DNA from: an uncultured Collinsella sp.
Lineage (GTDB): Bacteria; Actinomycetota; Coriobacteriia; Coriobacteriales; Coriobacteriaceae
Direction: 5' to 3'
Assembly: GCA_900545745.1 (NCBI GenBank)
Contig: URAD01000009.1
Span: 1-60,533, forward strand
DNA length: 60,533 nucleotides
The translations under genes and the position numbers were made by a program. The notes under the pieces are model-generated. The model was given only the letters and a program-made list of their open reading frames with translations. It did no database searches and was not told the DNA's origin. Shown piece by piece: positions 33,704-42,564 of this stretch (positions are counted from its first letter, which is position 1; the number at the start of each line of letters is the position of its first letter).

Positions 33704-34543
33704 ATGTATAAGATCCTGGAGAAGACGCAGTTCTCGGAGAAGGTGTTCAAGTTCCGCATCGAGGCGCCTGCAATCGCCAAGCATGCGCACGCTGGACAGT
33801 TCCTCATGGTTCGCGCCAACGAGACGGGCGAGCGCGTCCCGTTTACCCTGGCTGGCTGGAACGGTGACGAGGGCTGGGTCGAGTTCATCTTCATGGTGAT
33901 CGGCAAGACCACCGAGATGCTGTCCACCTACGAGGCCGGCGAGTCGCTGCGCGACGTCGTGGGCCCGCTGGGCGTTCCCACCGAGATGGCCGAGGGCCCC
34001 TGCGCCGTCATTGGCGGCGGCGTCGGCCTGGCAATTGCCTTCCCGGTCGCCAAGCACCTGGTCGAGACCGGTCACGAAGTTCACGCCATCATGGGCGCCC
34101 GCACCAAGGACCTCCTGCTCATGGAGGACCAGTTCCGCGAGCTCCTCGACGAGGACCACATCCACATCACTACCGACGACGGTTCCTACGGCGAGCAGGG
34201 CGTTGTAACCGCTCCGCTGGAGCGCCTGCTGCAGGACAAGGCCGTGAGCCAGGTCTTCTGCGTCGGCCCCGTTCCGATGATGAAGTTCTCGACCCTCACC
34301 GCCCAGAAGTACGACACCCCCATCACCGCGTCGCTCAACCCCATCATGGTTGACGGCACCGGTATGTGCGGCTGCTGCCGCGTCGAGGTGGGCGGCGTGA
34401 CCAAGTTCGCTTGCGTCGACGGCCCCGACTTCGATGCCACCCTGGTCGACTGGGATGACCTTCGTGCCCGCCAGGCCGCTTACCGTTCCGAAGAGGGCGA
34501 GTCCCTCAAGGCCTATGAGGAAAAGAGCTGCGCATGCCACTAG
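33704..34543 (+). CDS. NfnA/SudB-type FAD/NAD-binding subunit (ferredoxin-NADP reductase family)
   Basis: Small subunit of an NADH-dependent reduced ferredoxin:NADP oxidoreductase or sulfide dehydrogenase, 279 residues. The FAD domain has RVPFTLAGW; the NAD domain has AVIGGGVGLAIAFPVAKHL. A C-terminal [2Fe-2S] cluster site reads GTGMCGCCRVEV with a later Cys in KFACVDGP. The next gene overlaps its end by 10 nt and encodes the matching large subunit, which supports an Nfn-type complex. In such complexes NADH, NADPH and ferredoxin are coupled by electron bifurcation; that function is inferred from the family. Confidence 0.87.
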   Translation: MYKILEKTQFSEKVFKFRIEAPAIAKHAHAGQFLMVRANETGERVPFTLAGWNGDEGWVEFIFMVIGKTTEMLSTYEAGESLRDVVGPLGVPTEMAEGPCAVIGGGVGLAIAFPVAKHLVETGHEVHAIMGARTKDLLLMEDQFRELLDEDHIHITTDDGSYGEQGVVTAPLERLLQDKAVSQVFCVGPVPMMKFSTLTAQKYDTPITASLNPIMVDGTGMCGCCRVEVGGVTKFACVDGPDFDATLVDWDDLRARQAAYRSEEGESLKAYEEKSCACH

Positions 34544-35943
34544 TTAACGGTCGTTTCGTTGCCGATATGAAGTCGCCCCGTACCCCCGATAACGAGGAGC
34601 CGGCTGCCGAGCGCGCCTGCGACTTCCGCCCCGTCGACAAGGGCTTCACCGAGGAGATGGCGCTGGCCGAGGCCGAGCGCTGCCTCAACTGCAAGAAGCC
34701 GTTCTGTGTTGAGGGCTGCCCCGTCAACATCAACATCCCCCGCTTTATCGAGCAGATCCGCGAGAAGGACTTCGGCGGCGCTCTCGATACCATCCGCGAG
34801 GACTCCATGCTTCCCGCCATCTGCGGCCGTGTCTGCCCGCAGGAGAACCAGTGCGAGGGCAAGTGCATCCGTGGTAAGAAATCCGAGCCCGTGGCCATCG
34901 GCCAGCTCGAGCGCTTCCTGGGTGACCGCCCCGAGCTCGCCTCCACGCCCAAGATGGCCCCCAAGAACGGCAAGAAGGTCGCCGTCGTCGGCTCTGGCCC
35001 GTCCGGCATCACCTGCGCCGGCGAGCTCGCCCGCAACGGCTTTGACGTCACCGTCTTTGAGGCCTTCTTCACCGGCGGCGGCGTGCTGGTCTACGGCATC
35101 CCCGAGTTCCGTCTGCCCAAGGCAGTCGTCAAGCGCGAGATCGACGGCCTGAAGGACATGGGCGTCAAGTTTGAGTACAACTCCGTCGTGGGCAACATGG
35201 CCACGGCCGAGGAGCTGTTCGAGCAGGGCTTCGACGCCATCTACGTGGCGACCGGCGCTGGCCTGCCCAAGTTCCTCAACGTCCCCGGCGAGAACCTGCC
35301 CAACGTCTTCTTCGCAAACGAGTACCTCACCCGCGTGAACCTGATGAAGGCCAACAAGTTCCCCGAGTACGACACCCCCACCAAGCACGGCAAGAACGTC
35401 GTTGTCTTTGGTGGCGGCAACGTGGCTATGGACGCCGTCCGTACCGCCAAGCGCCTGGGCGCCGAGCACGCCATCATCGCCTACCGTCGTACCGAGGATG
35501 AGATGCCTTGCCGTCGTGCCGAGCTGCACCACGCCAAGGCCGAGGGCGTCGAGGTTCTGCCGCTCGTCTCCCCGCTCGAGTTTGTCGCTGGCGAGGACGG
35601 CTCCGTGTGCGCCGTCAAGGTCCAGAAGATGGAGCTCGGCGAGCCCGACGAGTCCGGTCGTCGTCGCCCGGTGCCCATCGAGGGCGCCATCGAGGAGATC
35701 CCCTGCGACGTCGCAATCTCGGCTATCGGCACCAACGCCAACCCCTTCGCAAAGAAGATCGGCGGCAAGATGGAGCTCAACAAGTGGGGCTACATCGTCG
35801 CCGACGAGGAGACCGGCCAGACCACCGATCCCCGCATCTGGGCTGGCGGCGACATCGTCACCGGTGCCGCTACGGTCATTCTGGCGATGGGCGCCGGCAA
35901 GAAGGCCGCCGCTTCCATCACCAAGAGCCTGCTGGGCGAGTAG
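34534..35943 (+). CDS. NfnB/SudA-type subunit (glutamate synthase small-subunit-like, NADPH)
   Basis: FAD and iron-sulfur flavoprotein of 469 residues. The N-terminal ferredoxin-like domain has CLNCKKPFCVEGCPV and CGRVCPQENQCEGKC. FAD site: KVAVVGSGPSGITCAGELAR; NADPH site: VVVFGGGNVAMDAVRTAKRLG, with AYRRTEDEMPCRRAEL. A C-terminal GGDIVTGAATVILAMGAGKKAA closes the fold. Alone it would be called GltD-like, but no GltB is nearby and the preceding gene is NfnA-like, so the Nfn assignment is preferred. A clear terminator follows. Confidence 0.88.
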   Translation: MPLVNGRFVADMKSPRTPDNEEPAAERACDFRPVDKGFTEEMALAEAERCLNCKKPFCVEGCPVNINIPRFIEQIREKDFGGALDTIREDSMLPAICGRVCPQENQCEGKCIRGKKSEPVAIGQLERFLGDRPELASTPKMAPKNGKKVAVVGSGPSGITCAGELARNGFDVTVFEAFFTGGGVLVYGIPEFRLPKAVVKREIDGLKDMGVKFEYNSVVGNMATAEELFEQGFDAIYVATGAGLPKFLNVPGENLPNVFFANEYLTRVNLMKANKFPEYDTPTKHGKNVVVFGGGNVAMDAVRTAKRLGAEHAIIAYRRTEDEMPCRRAELHHAKAEGVEVLPLVSPLEFVAGEDGSVCAVKVQKMELGEPDESGRRRPVPIEGAIEEIPCDVAISAIGTNANPFAKKIGGKMELNKWGYIVADEETGQTTDPRIWAGGDIVTGAATVILAMGAGKKAAASITKSLLGE

Positions 35944-35971
35944 TCACCCTCAGCGTTAGCCATCAAACGGC

Positions 35972-36009
35972 AAAGTCCCCGTCGAGCACACGCCCGGCGG
36001 GGACTTTTT
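35972..36009 (+). terminator. terminator of nfnA-nfnB
   Basis: AAGTCCCCG and CGGGGACTT stem followed by TTTTT. Confidence 0.9.
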
Positions 36010-36020
36010 CTATGCCAGTC

Positions 36021-36070
36021 GACCGACCACCACAAAGGTGCCTGTCCCCTTTGTGGTGGTTTTTGGTCGG
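36021..36070. repeat. GGGACAGG-family hairpin
   Basis: ACCACCACAAAGG (36026-36038) pairs with CCTTTGTGGTGGT (36048-36060), with CCTGTCCC in the loop region. It sits at the 3' end of the kinase-like gene on the minus strand and can double as terminator. Confidence 0.7.
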
Positions 36071-36694
36071 TTAGTCTTCGAGCTGCGCTACTTTGTAGCG
36101 GTAGGCTGCGGCAATAACGTCTTTGCAACCCTCGCGGCCCAGCTTGGCGCGGTTGACGACGATGTCTTTACCGCTCGTCATCTTCCACTTTCCGGCACTG
36201 TAGCGCTTATAGAACGCCTCGCGCGCCTTCTGCTGCTGCTTGACCAGCTTGGCGCCCTTCTTTTTGTTGAGACCGCGCTTCTTGCGCACGATCTCGACGC
36301 GGTCCTCAAAGGGCGCAGTCACCAGCACGGCGATGTGGTTGGGGTTGTTGCGCAGCAGATAATCGGACAGACGGCCTTCGATAATGCAGCTCTCGGTCTC
36401 ACCCAGATCCAAAATCACCTGGCTCATCTTTTGGAACAACTTGTCCGAGTACGAACGCGCATCGTAGCGGTCGGGCAGAAACGCCATGTTCTCCACGGCC
36501 AGGCGCTCGTCGTAGGCGGCCATCTTGTCGAGCGACTCACCCGCGCGCAGCGAAGCACGCACCAGCAGCTCGTTATCGTACAGCGGAATCCCCAGCTCAT
36601 CGGCGAGGATACGACCAATCTCGTGGCCCTCGGCGCCAAAGTCGCGCGCGATGGTAATGACCACAGGATTCTTCTTATTCTCCAGATCGCTCAT
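36071..36694 (-). CDS. cytidylate kinase-like family protein
   Basis: P-loop-type protein of 207 residues of the cytidylate_kinase-like family (PF13189 type). It opens with VVITIARDFGAEGHEIGRIL in place of a canonical GxxGxGK loop, and has a later IIEGRLSDYLL and Arg-rich lid (EIVRKKRGLNKKKGAKLVKQ). ATG 36694 follows GAAAGGAATCGC; a start at 36739 would run into the hairpin upstream. Its biochemical substrate is not established. It follows the amino-acid transporter genes in the same direction but a hairpin separates them. Confidence 0.75.
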   Translation of the reverse strand: MSDLENKKNPVVITIARDFGAEGHEIGRILADELGIPLYDNELLVRASLRAGESLDKMAAYDERLAVENMAFLPDRYDARSYSDKLFQKMSQVILDLGETESCIIEGRLSDYLLRNNPNHIAVLVTAPFEDRVEIVRKKRGLNKKKGAKLVKQQQKAREAFYKRYSAGKWKMTSGKDIVVNRAKLGREGCKDVIAAAYRYKVAQLED

Positions 36695-36711
36695 CGCGAT
36701 TCCTTTCTCTA

Positions 36712-36740
36712 TGTGATAAAGGGACAGTCCCTTTATCACA
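36712..36740. repeat. perfect 13-bp hairpin with GGGACAGTCCC centre
   Basis: TGTGATAAAGGGA and TCCCTTTATCACA flank CAG. It lies between the permease stop and the kinase-like start, 3 nt from the permease stop codon. Member of the GGGACAG family. Confidence 0.75.
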
Positions 36741-36742
36741 TT

Positions 36743-37381
36743 CTACGCTGCCACAATACGACGTTGATACGCTCGGACCAGCAGCGAGATACCAAAGTTG
36801 AGCACAAAGTACATCGCAAACACCAGGCCGTAGAGCATAAGCACCTGCGACAGGTCGATCGCGTGGGCCATCACGACGTTAGCCGTGTACATGAGCTCGG
36901 CCACGTTAATGCCCGAAAGATACGAGCTGTCCTTGATGACGGTCGTGCACTGGCTAAACAGCGCCGGAATGATCGTCTTAAACGTCTGCGGCAGAATGAT
37001 GTAGCGCATGGTGGCAAAGAAGCCAAAGCCCTGGCTCCGCGCTGCCTCAAACTGGCCGCGCGGAATCGAGTTGAGGCCGCCGCGCACAATCTCGGCCATA
37101 ACAGCGCTGGTAAACAGCGTAAAGGCGATGGTCGAAATCACAATGTCCAAACCCTGCACCGTAAAGTAGATAAACAGAATCCACAGCAGGTTCGGCGTGC
37201 AACGGAACAGCTCGATATAGGCGCTCACCAAAATACGGAACGGGCGGGGCGCATAGCTTTTAACGAGCGCCAGCACCGTGCCAAAGATGAGCGAGAAAAA
37301 GATCGACAGCGCCGAGATCTCGATTGTCTTAACAAAGCCGCCCCAAATGTAGAGCAGGTTGGTCGCGTTGAAGATTTCCAT
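36743..37381 (-). CDS. amino-acid ABC transporter permease
   Basis: Membrane subunit (212 residues) of the HisMQ/GlnP type (His/Glu/Gln/Arg/opine 3-TM family). It has an N-terminal helix ISALSIFFSLIFGTVLALV and the EAA motif in GGLNSIPRGQFEAARSQGFG. Three nt separate it from the upstream permease, so both work with the ATPase and binding protein of the same operon. Confidence 0.9.
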   Translation of the reverse strand: MEIFNATNLLYIWGGFVKTIEISALSIFFSLIFGTVLALVKSYAPRPFRILVSAYIELFRCTPNLLWILFIYFTVQGLDIVISTIAFTLFTSAVMAEIVRGGLNSIPRGQFEAARSQGFGFFATMRYIILPQTFKTIIPALFSQCTTVIKDSSYLSGINVAELMYTANVVMAHAIDLSQVLMLYGLVFAMYFVLNFGISLLVRAYQRRIVAA

Positions 37382-37384
37382 GCG

Positions 37385-38131
37385 CTAGGCCTCCTCTACG
37401 TTGTCGAGCCCCAGCTCGGCCAGGCTCACGCCGCGCGGACGCTCCTTGGAGCGGCGCTCGAGCCACTGTACCAGCATGGCGAGCGGAAAGCAGATGATGA
37501 AGTACATAAGGCAGCAGACGATGTATCCCTGCAGGTAACCGTACAGACTCACAAAGTTGTCGGAACGGTACATAAGGTCGCCGCCGGCCACAAGCGCCAG
37601 CACCGACGTGTTCTTGACCAGGTTGAGCGCCTGGTTACACAGCGGCGGCAGAATGATCTTGAACGTCTGGGGCAGCACGATGTACCAGTACGCCTGCGCA
37701 CGGGTGAAGCCCTGGCTCTGGGCCGCCTCCATCTGACCGCGCGGAACCGCCTCGATACCAGTGCGGATGACCTCCGAGATGTAGGCCGCGTGATACAGGC
37801 CCACACCCAAGAAGCCCAGCACGAACGGCGCGATGCGCACCGGCTGGTCGGCACCGGTTATGGCCTGCAAAAACTGCGGACCGGCCATGTACATAAAGAG
37901 CACCTGCACGGGCAACGGAGTGTTCTGGTAAAACTCCACATACACGCGGCTTATGGCGCGCAGCACGCGCGAACGAGTGGTAGAGAACACGCCCAGCAGC
38001 GTGCCCAGCACCAGCGATAGCAGCAGGCCGGCAACGACCACCTGCAGCGTCACGCCAAAGCCCTCCCAGAAGGGCCCCATGTTTTGAAATGTCGTCGACC
38101 AGCGGTCGGCGTCAAACAATCCTTCGAGCAT
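37385..38131 (-). CDS. amino-acid ABC transporter permease
   Basis: Second permease, 248 residues, same family. The EAA motif is seen in IEAVPRGQMEAAQSQGFTRAQ. Membrane helices include VVVAGLLLSLVLGTLLGVF and the last IVCCLMYFIICFPLAMLVQW. ATG 38131 follows AGGAAGGAATCAT; a longer frame upstream overlaps the binding-protein gene and has no coding character. Confidence 0.9.
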   Translation of the reverse strand: MLEGLFDADRWSTTFQNMGPFWEGFGVTLQVVVAGLLLSLVLGTLLGVFSTTRSRVLRAISRVYVEFYQNTPLPVQVLFMYMAGPQFLQAITGADQPVRIAPFVLGFLGVGLYHAAYISEVIRTGIEAVPRGQMEAAQSQGFTRAQAYWYIVLPQTFKIILPPLCNQALNLVKNTSVLALVAGGDLMYRSDNFVSLYGYLQGYIVCCLMYFIICFPLAMLVQWLERRSKERPRGVSLAELGLDNVEEA

Positions 38132-38156
38132 ATGATTCCTTCCTTGGACGATGCGC

Positions 38157-39032
38157 CTATACAAGACCCCAGGTCTTGACCTCTTGGTCGAGCCAGCCAT
38201 CGGCCAGGCGATCGCAAACCACCTGATCGACCACAGCCGAAAGGTCGCAGCCCTTCTTGGTCGCCACGCCGTAGCCCTGCTCGCCAAACTTGACCTCGGG
38301 CTGCAGCAGCTCAACGGTCTCGTTCATGTAACCGGCCAGCGTGGAGCGGTCCATGGCAAAGACGTCGATATTGCCGGCGTCGAGCGAACTCTTGATGATG
38401 GGATAGCCGCTAAAGGCCCTAAACTCGGGCTTGCAGCTAAAGCCGTTGTCCTTGATCATCTGCTCGATCAGGCCCTGCGTGGTGGCACCCTGGCTCACGC
38501 CAATGACCTTGCCGTCCAGATCCTCAATCGAGGTAAAGCCCGAACGCTTCTTGACCATGAGTCCCACGTAGTCGGTGCGGTACGGCGTCGAGAAATCCCA
38601 GCTCTTCTTGCGCTCGTCGGTGATGGTGTAGGTCGCCGCGACCACGTCGAGTTGGCCGTTATCGATCAGTGGGCCGCGCGTCTTGGGCGTTACGTCGGTA
38701 AACTCGACAAGCTCCTGGGCACGAGCCTTCTTGTAGCTCACACCAAAGACGGCAGCGGCGATCTGGTAGCACAAATCGACTTCCATGCCCTCAAAGCGGC
38801 CCTTGGCGGTGTCGTAATAGCCGTAGCCGGGAACATCCTTCTTAACGCCGGCATTCAGATGGCCACGCGACTTGATGGCCGCAAGCTTGGACCCCTTGTC
38901 GGAGCCCTCACCGCTGGTGGAGTTGCCGCAACCGGTAAGCGCGGTCCCCGTCAGCGCGAGCATGCCGGCGCCAGCCAGCTGCAAAAAGTGACGGCGCGAC
39001 ACGGCCGCCCTCGTCATATCCGTCATGTCCAT
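38157..39032 (-). CDS. polar amino-acid ABC transporter substrate-binding lipoprotein
   Basis: Extracytoplasmic binding protein of the SBP_bac_3 family. The N-terminus AAVSRRHFLQLAGAGMLALT looks like a twin-arginine signal, followed by a lipobox ending GTALTGCG, so it is probably a membrane-anchored lipoprotein. Core motifs include GRFEGMEVDLCYQIAAAVFG, FTDVTPKTRGPLIDNGQLDVV and ISQGATTQGLI-like VIGVSQGATTQGL. The start may be at 39032, 39026 or 39017. It lies 8 nt after the ATPase. Likely ligand is glutamine, glutamate or another polar amino acid. Confidence 0.88.
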   Translation of the reverse strand: MDMTDMTRAAVSRRHFLQLAGAGMLALTGTALTGCGNSTSGEGSDKGSKLAAIKSRGHLNAGVKKDVPGYGYYDTAKGRFEGMEVDLCYQIAAAVFGVSYKKARAQELVEFTDVTPKTRGPLIDNGQLDVVAATYTITDERKKSWDFSTPYRTDYVGLMVKKRSGFTSIEDLDGKVIGVSQGATTQGLIEQMIKDNGFSCKPEFRAFSGYPIIKSSLDAGNIDVFAMDRSTLAGYMNETVELLQPEVKFGEQGYGVATKKGCDLSAVVDQVVCDRLADGWLDQEVKTWGLV

Positions 39033-39040
39033 CACCGCGC

Positions 39041-39772
39041 CTAGTGCAGAATCTTGGACAGGAACTCGCGGCAACGCGGGTTCTCGGGGTTATCGAAGAA
39101 GTGCTCGGGCGTGCCCTCCTCCAGAATGCGGCCGTCCTCCATAAAGATGACGCGGTCGGCCACCTGGCGCGCAAAGCCCATCTCGTGCGTCACGCAGATC
39201 ATGGTGATGTCCTCCTGCGCGAGCTCAATCATAACGTCCAGTACCTCCTGGACCATCTCGGGGTCGAGCGCCGAGGTCGGCTCGTCAAACAGGATGATAG
39301 GCTGCTTGGTGCACAGGGCACGGGCGATGGCGATGCGCTGCTGCTGACCGCCCGAGAGATTCTGCGGATACTCGCCAGCCTTATGCGCCATGCCGACGCG
39401 CTTGAGCGCGGCGATGGCGATCTCGGTCGCCTCCTCCTTGCTCTTCTTTTGCAGCTTGATGGGTGCGAGCGTCAGGTTGCCCAGCACCGTCATGTTGGGA
39501 TACAGGTTGAACTGCTGAAACACCATGGAGCTGTACTTGCGAGCCATCTCCAGGTGATTCTTTTTGGTGAGCGGCGTACCGTCGATGACGACCTCGCCCG
39601 ACGTGGGCTCCTCCAGATAATCGACGCAACGGATGAGCGTCGACTTACCCGAGCCGGAAGGCCCGATCATTACGAGCTTCTCGCCGCGTTTGACGGTGAG
39701 GTTGATATCTTTGAGCACATGCAGGTCGCCAAAGTACTTGTTGAGATGCTTGATCTCGATCATGTCTGCCAT
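39041..39772 (-). CDS. amino-acid ABC transporter ATP-binding protein (GlnQ type)
   Basis: ATPase subunit of 243 residues with GPSGSGKSTLIRC (Walker A), LSGGQQQRIAIARAL (signature) and PIILFDEPTSALDPEM (Walker B). It is the first gene of a four-gene operon ATPase, binding protein, permease, permease. Such an order is common for polar amino-acid uptake systems. Confidence 0.93.
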   Translation of the reverse strand: MADMIEIKHLNKYFGDLHVLKDINLTVKRGEKLVMIGPSGSGKSTLIRCVDYLEEPTSGEVVIDGTPLTKKNHLEMARKYSSMVFQQFNLYPNMTVLGNLTLAPIKLQKKSKEEATEIAIAALKRVGMAHKAGEYPQNLSGGQQQRIAIARALCTKQPIILFDEPTSALDPEMVQEVLDVMIELAQEDITMICVTHEMGFARQVADRVIFMEDGRILEEGTPEHFFDNPENPRCREFLSKILH

Positions 39773-39880
39773 GAATGTCCCTTCCCTGCGTTTACACGAG
39801 TTGAACTATTGTACGGAAAGAATCACGTTTCCGCAGCCCACACTACATTCCCGTAAAGAACCCGCAACCTTCCACCTAGT

Positions 39881-39983
39881 CATTGGGGACAGACTTAAAT
39901 GAGTACCTGCTCATTGGGCACTCATTTAAGCCCGTCCCCAATGAGCGTAGCCCGGGCACTCATTTAAGCCTGTCCCCAATGAG
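39881..39983. repeat. three GGGGACAG-type repeats forming alternative hairpins
   Basis: CATTGGGGACAGACTTAAAT at 39881 is followed by two inverted relatives (about 39917-39945 and 39956-39983) reading ACTCATTTAAGCCYGTCCCC. Either right copy can pair with the left one. Confidence 0.75.
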
Positions 39984-39995
39984 TGCCCAGCCCAG

Positions 39996-40028
39996 CAAAA
40001 AGGGGCGCGACCATGACGGCCACGCCCC
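39996..40028 (-). terminator. terminator of the YqeY-like gene
   Basis: GGGGCGTGGCC and GGTCGCGCCCC stem followed on the minus strand by TTTTTGC. Confidence 0.85.
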
Positions 40029-40058
40029 CCTAAACATCAACTATGTACCGCTCGGCCC

Positions 40059-40508
40059 CTACGCGAGTTTGGCTCCGACGATCTTTGCCGCGGCCGGCTT
40101 ATCGAAGTTGCCACCGGTGGCCTTGCCGAGTGCGCCCATAACCTGGCCCATCTGCTTCTTGGACGTGGCGCCCAGCTCGGCGATAACCTGCTCGATCAGG
40201 GCCTCGAGCTCCTCGCCCGAAACCTGCACGGGCAGCAGGCTCTCCAGAATCTTGACCTGCTCGGTCAGGTTGTCGGTACGCTCCTGGTCGGTGCCGGCCT
40301 TGATGGACATCTCCAGCGTCTCGCTCGTCTGCTTGATCAGACGCTTGATCATGCTGTTGACGTCTTCCTCGGTCACATCGCGGCGCTCATTGACCTCGAT
40401 ATTCTTCACCTCGGCCTTAACCTGGCGAATGATGGACAGGCGAACCTTGTCCTTGGCCTTCATGGCCGCAATCATTTCCTTCTGCAGCTCTTCGTTGGTC
40501 ATCTGCAA
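40059..40508 (-). CDS. GatB/YqeY domain protein
   Basis: Soluble 149-residue helical protein of the YqeY family, related to the tail domain of the GatB amidotransferase subunit. Typical segments are MKAKDKVRLSIIRQVKAEVKN near the N-terminus and QMGQVMGALGKATGGNFDKP at the C-terminus. Exact role is not established. It is 48 nt downstream of the foldase gene in the same direction. Confidence 0.88.
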   Translation of the reverse strand: MQMTNEELQKEMIAAMKAKDKVRLSIIRQVKAEVKNIEVNERRDVTEEDVNSMIKRLIKQTSETLEMSIKAGTDQERTDNLTEQVKILESLLPVQVSGEELEALIEQVIAELGATSKKQMGQVMGALGKATGGNFDKPAAAKIVGAKLA

Positions 40509-40556
40509 ATCCTCCTCAATAGTGTGGGCGGCACTCGCGCGAGCACCGCCCCATGA

Positions 40557-41777
40557 TTACTCAGTCGTCGACGAATCGTCGGTCGAACTCTTGGTGACAC
40601 CCTTCAGACTCACGTTATAGGGTACGTCTTTGGGCATGGGGTTGACGGTGATGTCGGCATCCTTCTTGTACTGCTCCAGCCACTCGCTGTACGCGGTGCT
40701 GGCCGCTTGCGTCTTCACCACGTTGGAGACGTACTTTTTGATGTCCTTGGGCACCTGGTTGATGTCATCAACCTGATTATCGACATGGAAGTAGTCGGTG
40801 CACTTGATGATGTGGTAGCCATAGGTCGACTCGACGACTTCGCTCACGTCGCCCTTGTTGAGTCCCTCGAGCGCCGTCTGGTAGCTGTCGACAAAGGTGG
40901 TGAGCTTATCCCAGCCCACATCGCCCTTCTTCTCCTTGGAACCGGTGTCCTCGGAGTACTGCTCAACGGCGTCCTCAAAGCTCAGCTCACCGGAGTTGAT
41001 CTTGTCCAGGCACTCCTGCGCCTTGGCCTTGGCGGCAGCCTTGTCCTCGTCGGAAGCGTCGGAATCAACCTTGATCAGGATGTTCGACGAGCGGCGGGCG
41101 TCGTTGTAGCTGGACAGATTTTCGTTGATGTAATCGACAATCTCGCTGTCCTTGGGCTTGCTCGTGGGCGCGACGGCATCCTTGAGTTTCTGTTGCGCCA
41201 GACTCTCCTTGAGCGAGTCCTTGTAGGTGTCCTCGGTATAGCCGTAGGTCTTGAGGGTCTTCTTAAAGGCCTTGGCTCCGCCCGCGCTCTTGCACGCGTC
41301 CTTCCAAGCCTTCTCGACCTCCTCGTCCGACACCGTCACGCCGTTCTCCTTCTGTGCCTGTTGAAGCAGAATCTGCTGCGTGTAGGAGTCGATGAGTTGC
41401 TTGCGGTACTTCTTGGGCGTGAGGTCGTTGTCAACCAGATACTGCGCCCAATCCTCATCCTTGGTGTAGCCGTAGGACGTGCGCATGCTCATGATCTGCT
41501 TGGTCACGGTGTCCTCGGTAAGGTTGGTGCCGTTGATAGTGGCAGCAACACCGCCGGTCAGCTTGTAGCTCGAGGTGTCCTCAGCCTGCGACATAAGGCC
41601 GGAGCACGCCATCGCCGAGACGGAAAGCAGCATCGCCAGCACGCCGATGACCACCAGAACGATCTTGACGGTCTTAGACACGTACGTCTTGCGCTGCTTC
41701 TTGCGAGAGCTGGAGGCAGCGCGGGCCTGCTGCTCGGGCGTCGGCGCGGCCTCGGAGTTCTTTTTCTTATTTGCCAT
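40557..41777 (-). CDS. membrane-anchored parvulin-type peptidyl-prolyl isomerase (PrsA/SurA-like)
   Basis: Extracytoplasmic foldase of 406 residues. After a basic cytoplasmic start, one membrane helix (about 38-60, IVLVVIGVLAMLLSVSAMAC) anchors or exports it; the Cys could be lipid-modified but the lipobox is imperfect. The chaperone N-domain (SurA_N-like) precedes a parvulin domain (about 240-350) with RRSSNILIKVDSD, LSFEDAVEQYSEDTGSKEKKG and VVESTYGYHIIKC. A Ser/Thr-rich tail ends it. ATG 41777 follows GAAAGG. It may help fold secreted surface proteins. Confidence 0.88.
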   Translation of the reverse strand: MANKKKNSEAAPTPEQQARAASSSRKKQRKTYVSKTVKIVLVVIGVLAMLLSVSAMACSGLMSQAEDTSSYKLTGGVAATINGTNLTEDTVTKQIMSMRTSYGYTKDEDWAQYLVDNDLTPKKYRKQLIDSYTQQILLQQAQKENGVTVSDEEVEKAWKDACKSAGGAKAFKKTLKTYGYTEDTYKDSLKESLAQQKLKDAVAPTSKPKDSEIVDYINENLSSYNDARRSSNILIKVDSDASDEDKAAAKAKAQECLDKINSGELSFEDAVEQYSEDTGSKEKKGDVGWDKLTTFVDSYQTALEGLNKGDVSEVVESTYGYHIIKCTDYFHVDNQVDDINQVPKDIKKYVSNVVKTQAASTAYSEWLEQYKKDADITVNPMPKDVPYNVSLKGVTKSSTDDSSTTE

Positions 41778-41848
41778 AGTTGGCCTTTCGCATAACGAAT
41801 CGAACAAACGCCATTGTGTCACAACGCAGCCCCCGCGGCACGCTTGGT

Positions 41849-41935
41849 GCATTGGGGACAGATTAATCTGCACCATTTTGGTGCAAAGGGGACAGCTCTG
41901 GCAGCCGGCAGTTAGGGACAGTCCCCAAGTGCCGA
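41849..41935. repeat. GGGGACAG-family repeats
   Basis: TGCATTGGGGACAG, CAAAGGGGACAG and a hairpin GGCAGTTAGGGACAGTCCCC with partner at 41923-41935. They fill the gap between the foldase start and the EIIA stop. Confidence 0.65.
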
Positions 41936-41947
41936 CTCAGCCCCACC

Positions 41948-42412
41948 TTAGAAGTGGCGGCGGATGGCGTCGACCATGCCCTGGGGCGTGGTCTGGCCGA
42001 GCACGTCGGCTGCGGCATCGGCGCCCATAAAGATGTTCATGAGTGCCTGCAGGGCCTCGACCTGGCCGCCCGGCTCGGCGATGCCCAGATTGATGACGAT
42101 CTGCGCCGGCACCGGAGCGCCCATGCCAGCCATAGCGTTAAATGTCACGGGCGCGGCGGGCTTCACCACCGCGATATAGGGCTTGGCCACAAACCCCTGA
42201 TCGGTATGCGGAATGGCAATGTTTGCCGCCGGCATAGCGAGACCCGTGGGATAGGCATCCTCGCGCGTGCGGACGGCATCGAGCCAACCGGATGCAATGT
42301 AGCCATGTGGTGCAAGCTCGCCCTCAAGCCGCGCGAACACCTCATCCGGCGTCGCACACTCCCAATCAAAAAACACCAGCTCAGGCGTAAACAGCGCTTC
42401 GTTATCCGCCAT
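41948..42412 (-). CDS. PTS fructose/mannitol-type EIIA domain protein
   Basis: Single-domain EIIA protein of 154 residues. The active-site His lies in NIAIPHTDQGFV (family IPH motif), and the C-terminal TPQGMVDAIRR helix fits. No EIIB or EIIC lies next to it, so it may serve a PTS encoded elsewhere or be regulatory like EIIA-Ntr. It has its own hairpin upstream (42435-42482). Confidence 0.82.
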   Translation of the reverse strand: MADNEALFTPELVFFDWECATPDEVFARLEGELAPHGYIASGWLDAVRTREDAYPTGLAMPAANIAIPHTDQGFVAKPYIAVVKPAAPVTFNAMAGMGAPVPAQIVINLGIAEPGGQVEALQALMNIFMGADAAADVLGQTTPQGMVDAIRRHF

Positions 42413-42434
42413 GCGCTCACCTCTCTCACCTAGC

Positions 42435-42482
42435 CACCTGCGACGTTCTTGAATGACTAGTCGTTAAAGAACGTCGCAGGTG
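42435..42482. repeat. perfect 16-bp hairpin
   Basis: CACCTGCGACGTTCTT pairs with 42467-42482; the 16-nt loop contains ACTAGT. It lies just upstream of the EIIA gene and downstream of purN. Another member of the intergenic palindromes without the GGGACAG core. Confidence 0.75.
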
Positions 42483-42494
42483 ACTACCCAAAAC

Positions 42495-42536
42495 AAAAGG
42501 TGGCCACGCGCGTCTTGGCGCCAATGACCACCCTGA
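42495..42536 (-). terminator. terminator-like hairpin after purN
   Basis: GGTGGTCATTGG and CCACC-containing partner followed on the minus strand by TTTTGTTTT. Confidence 0.6.
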
Positions 42537-42564
42537 CTACTCGGCTAAATTGTACTGTGCGCCG

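Noticed and set aside
34534..35943. Glutamate synthase small subunit (GltD)
   Set aside because: No GltB nearby, and the overlapping upstream gene is an NfnA/SudB-type partner.
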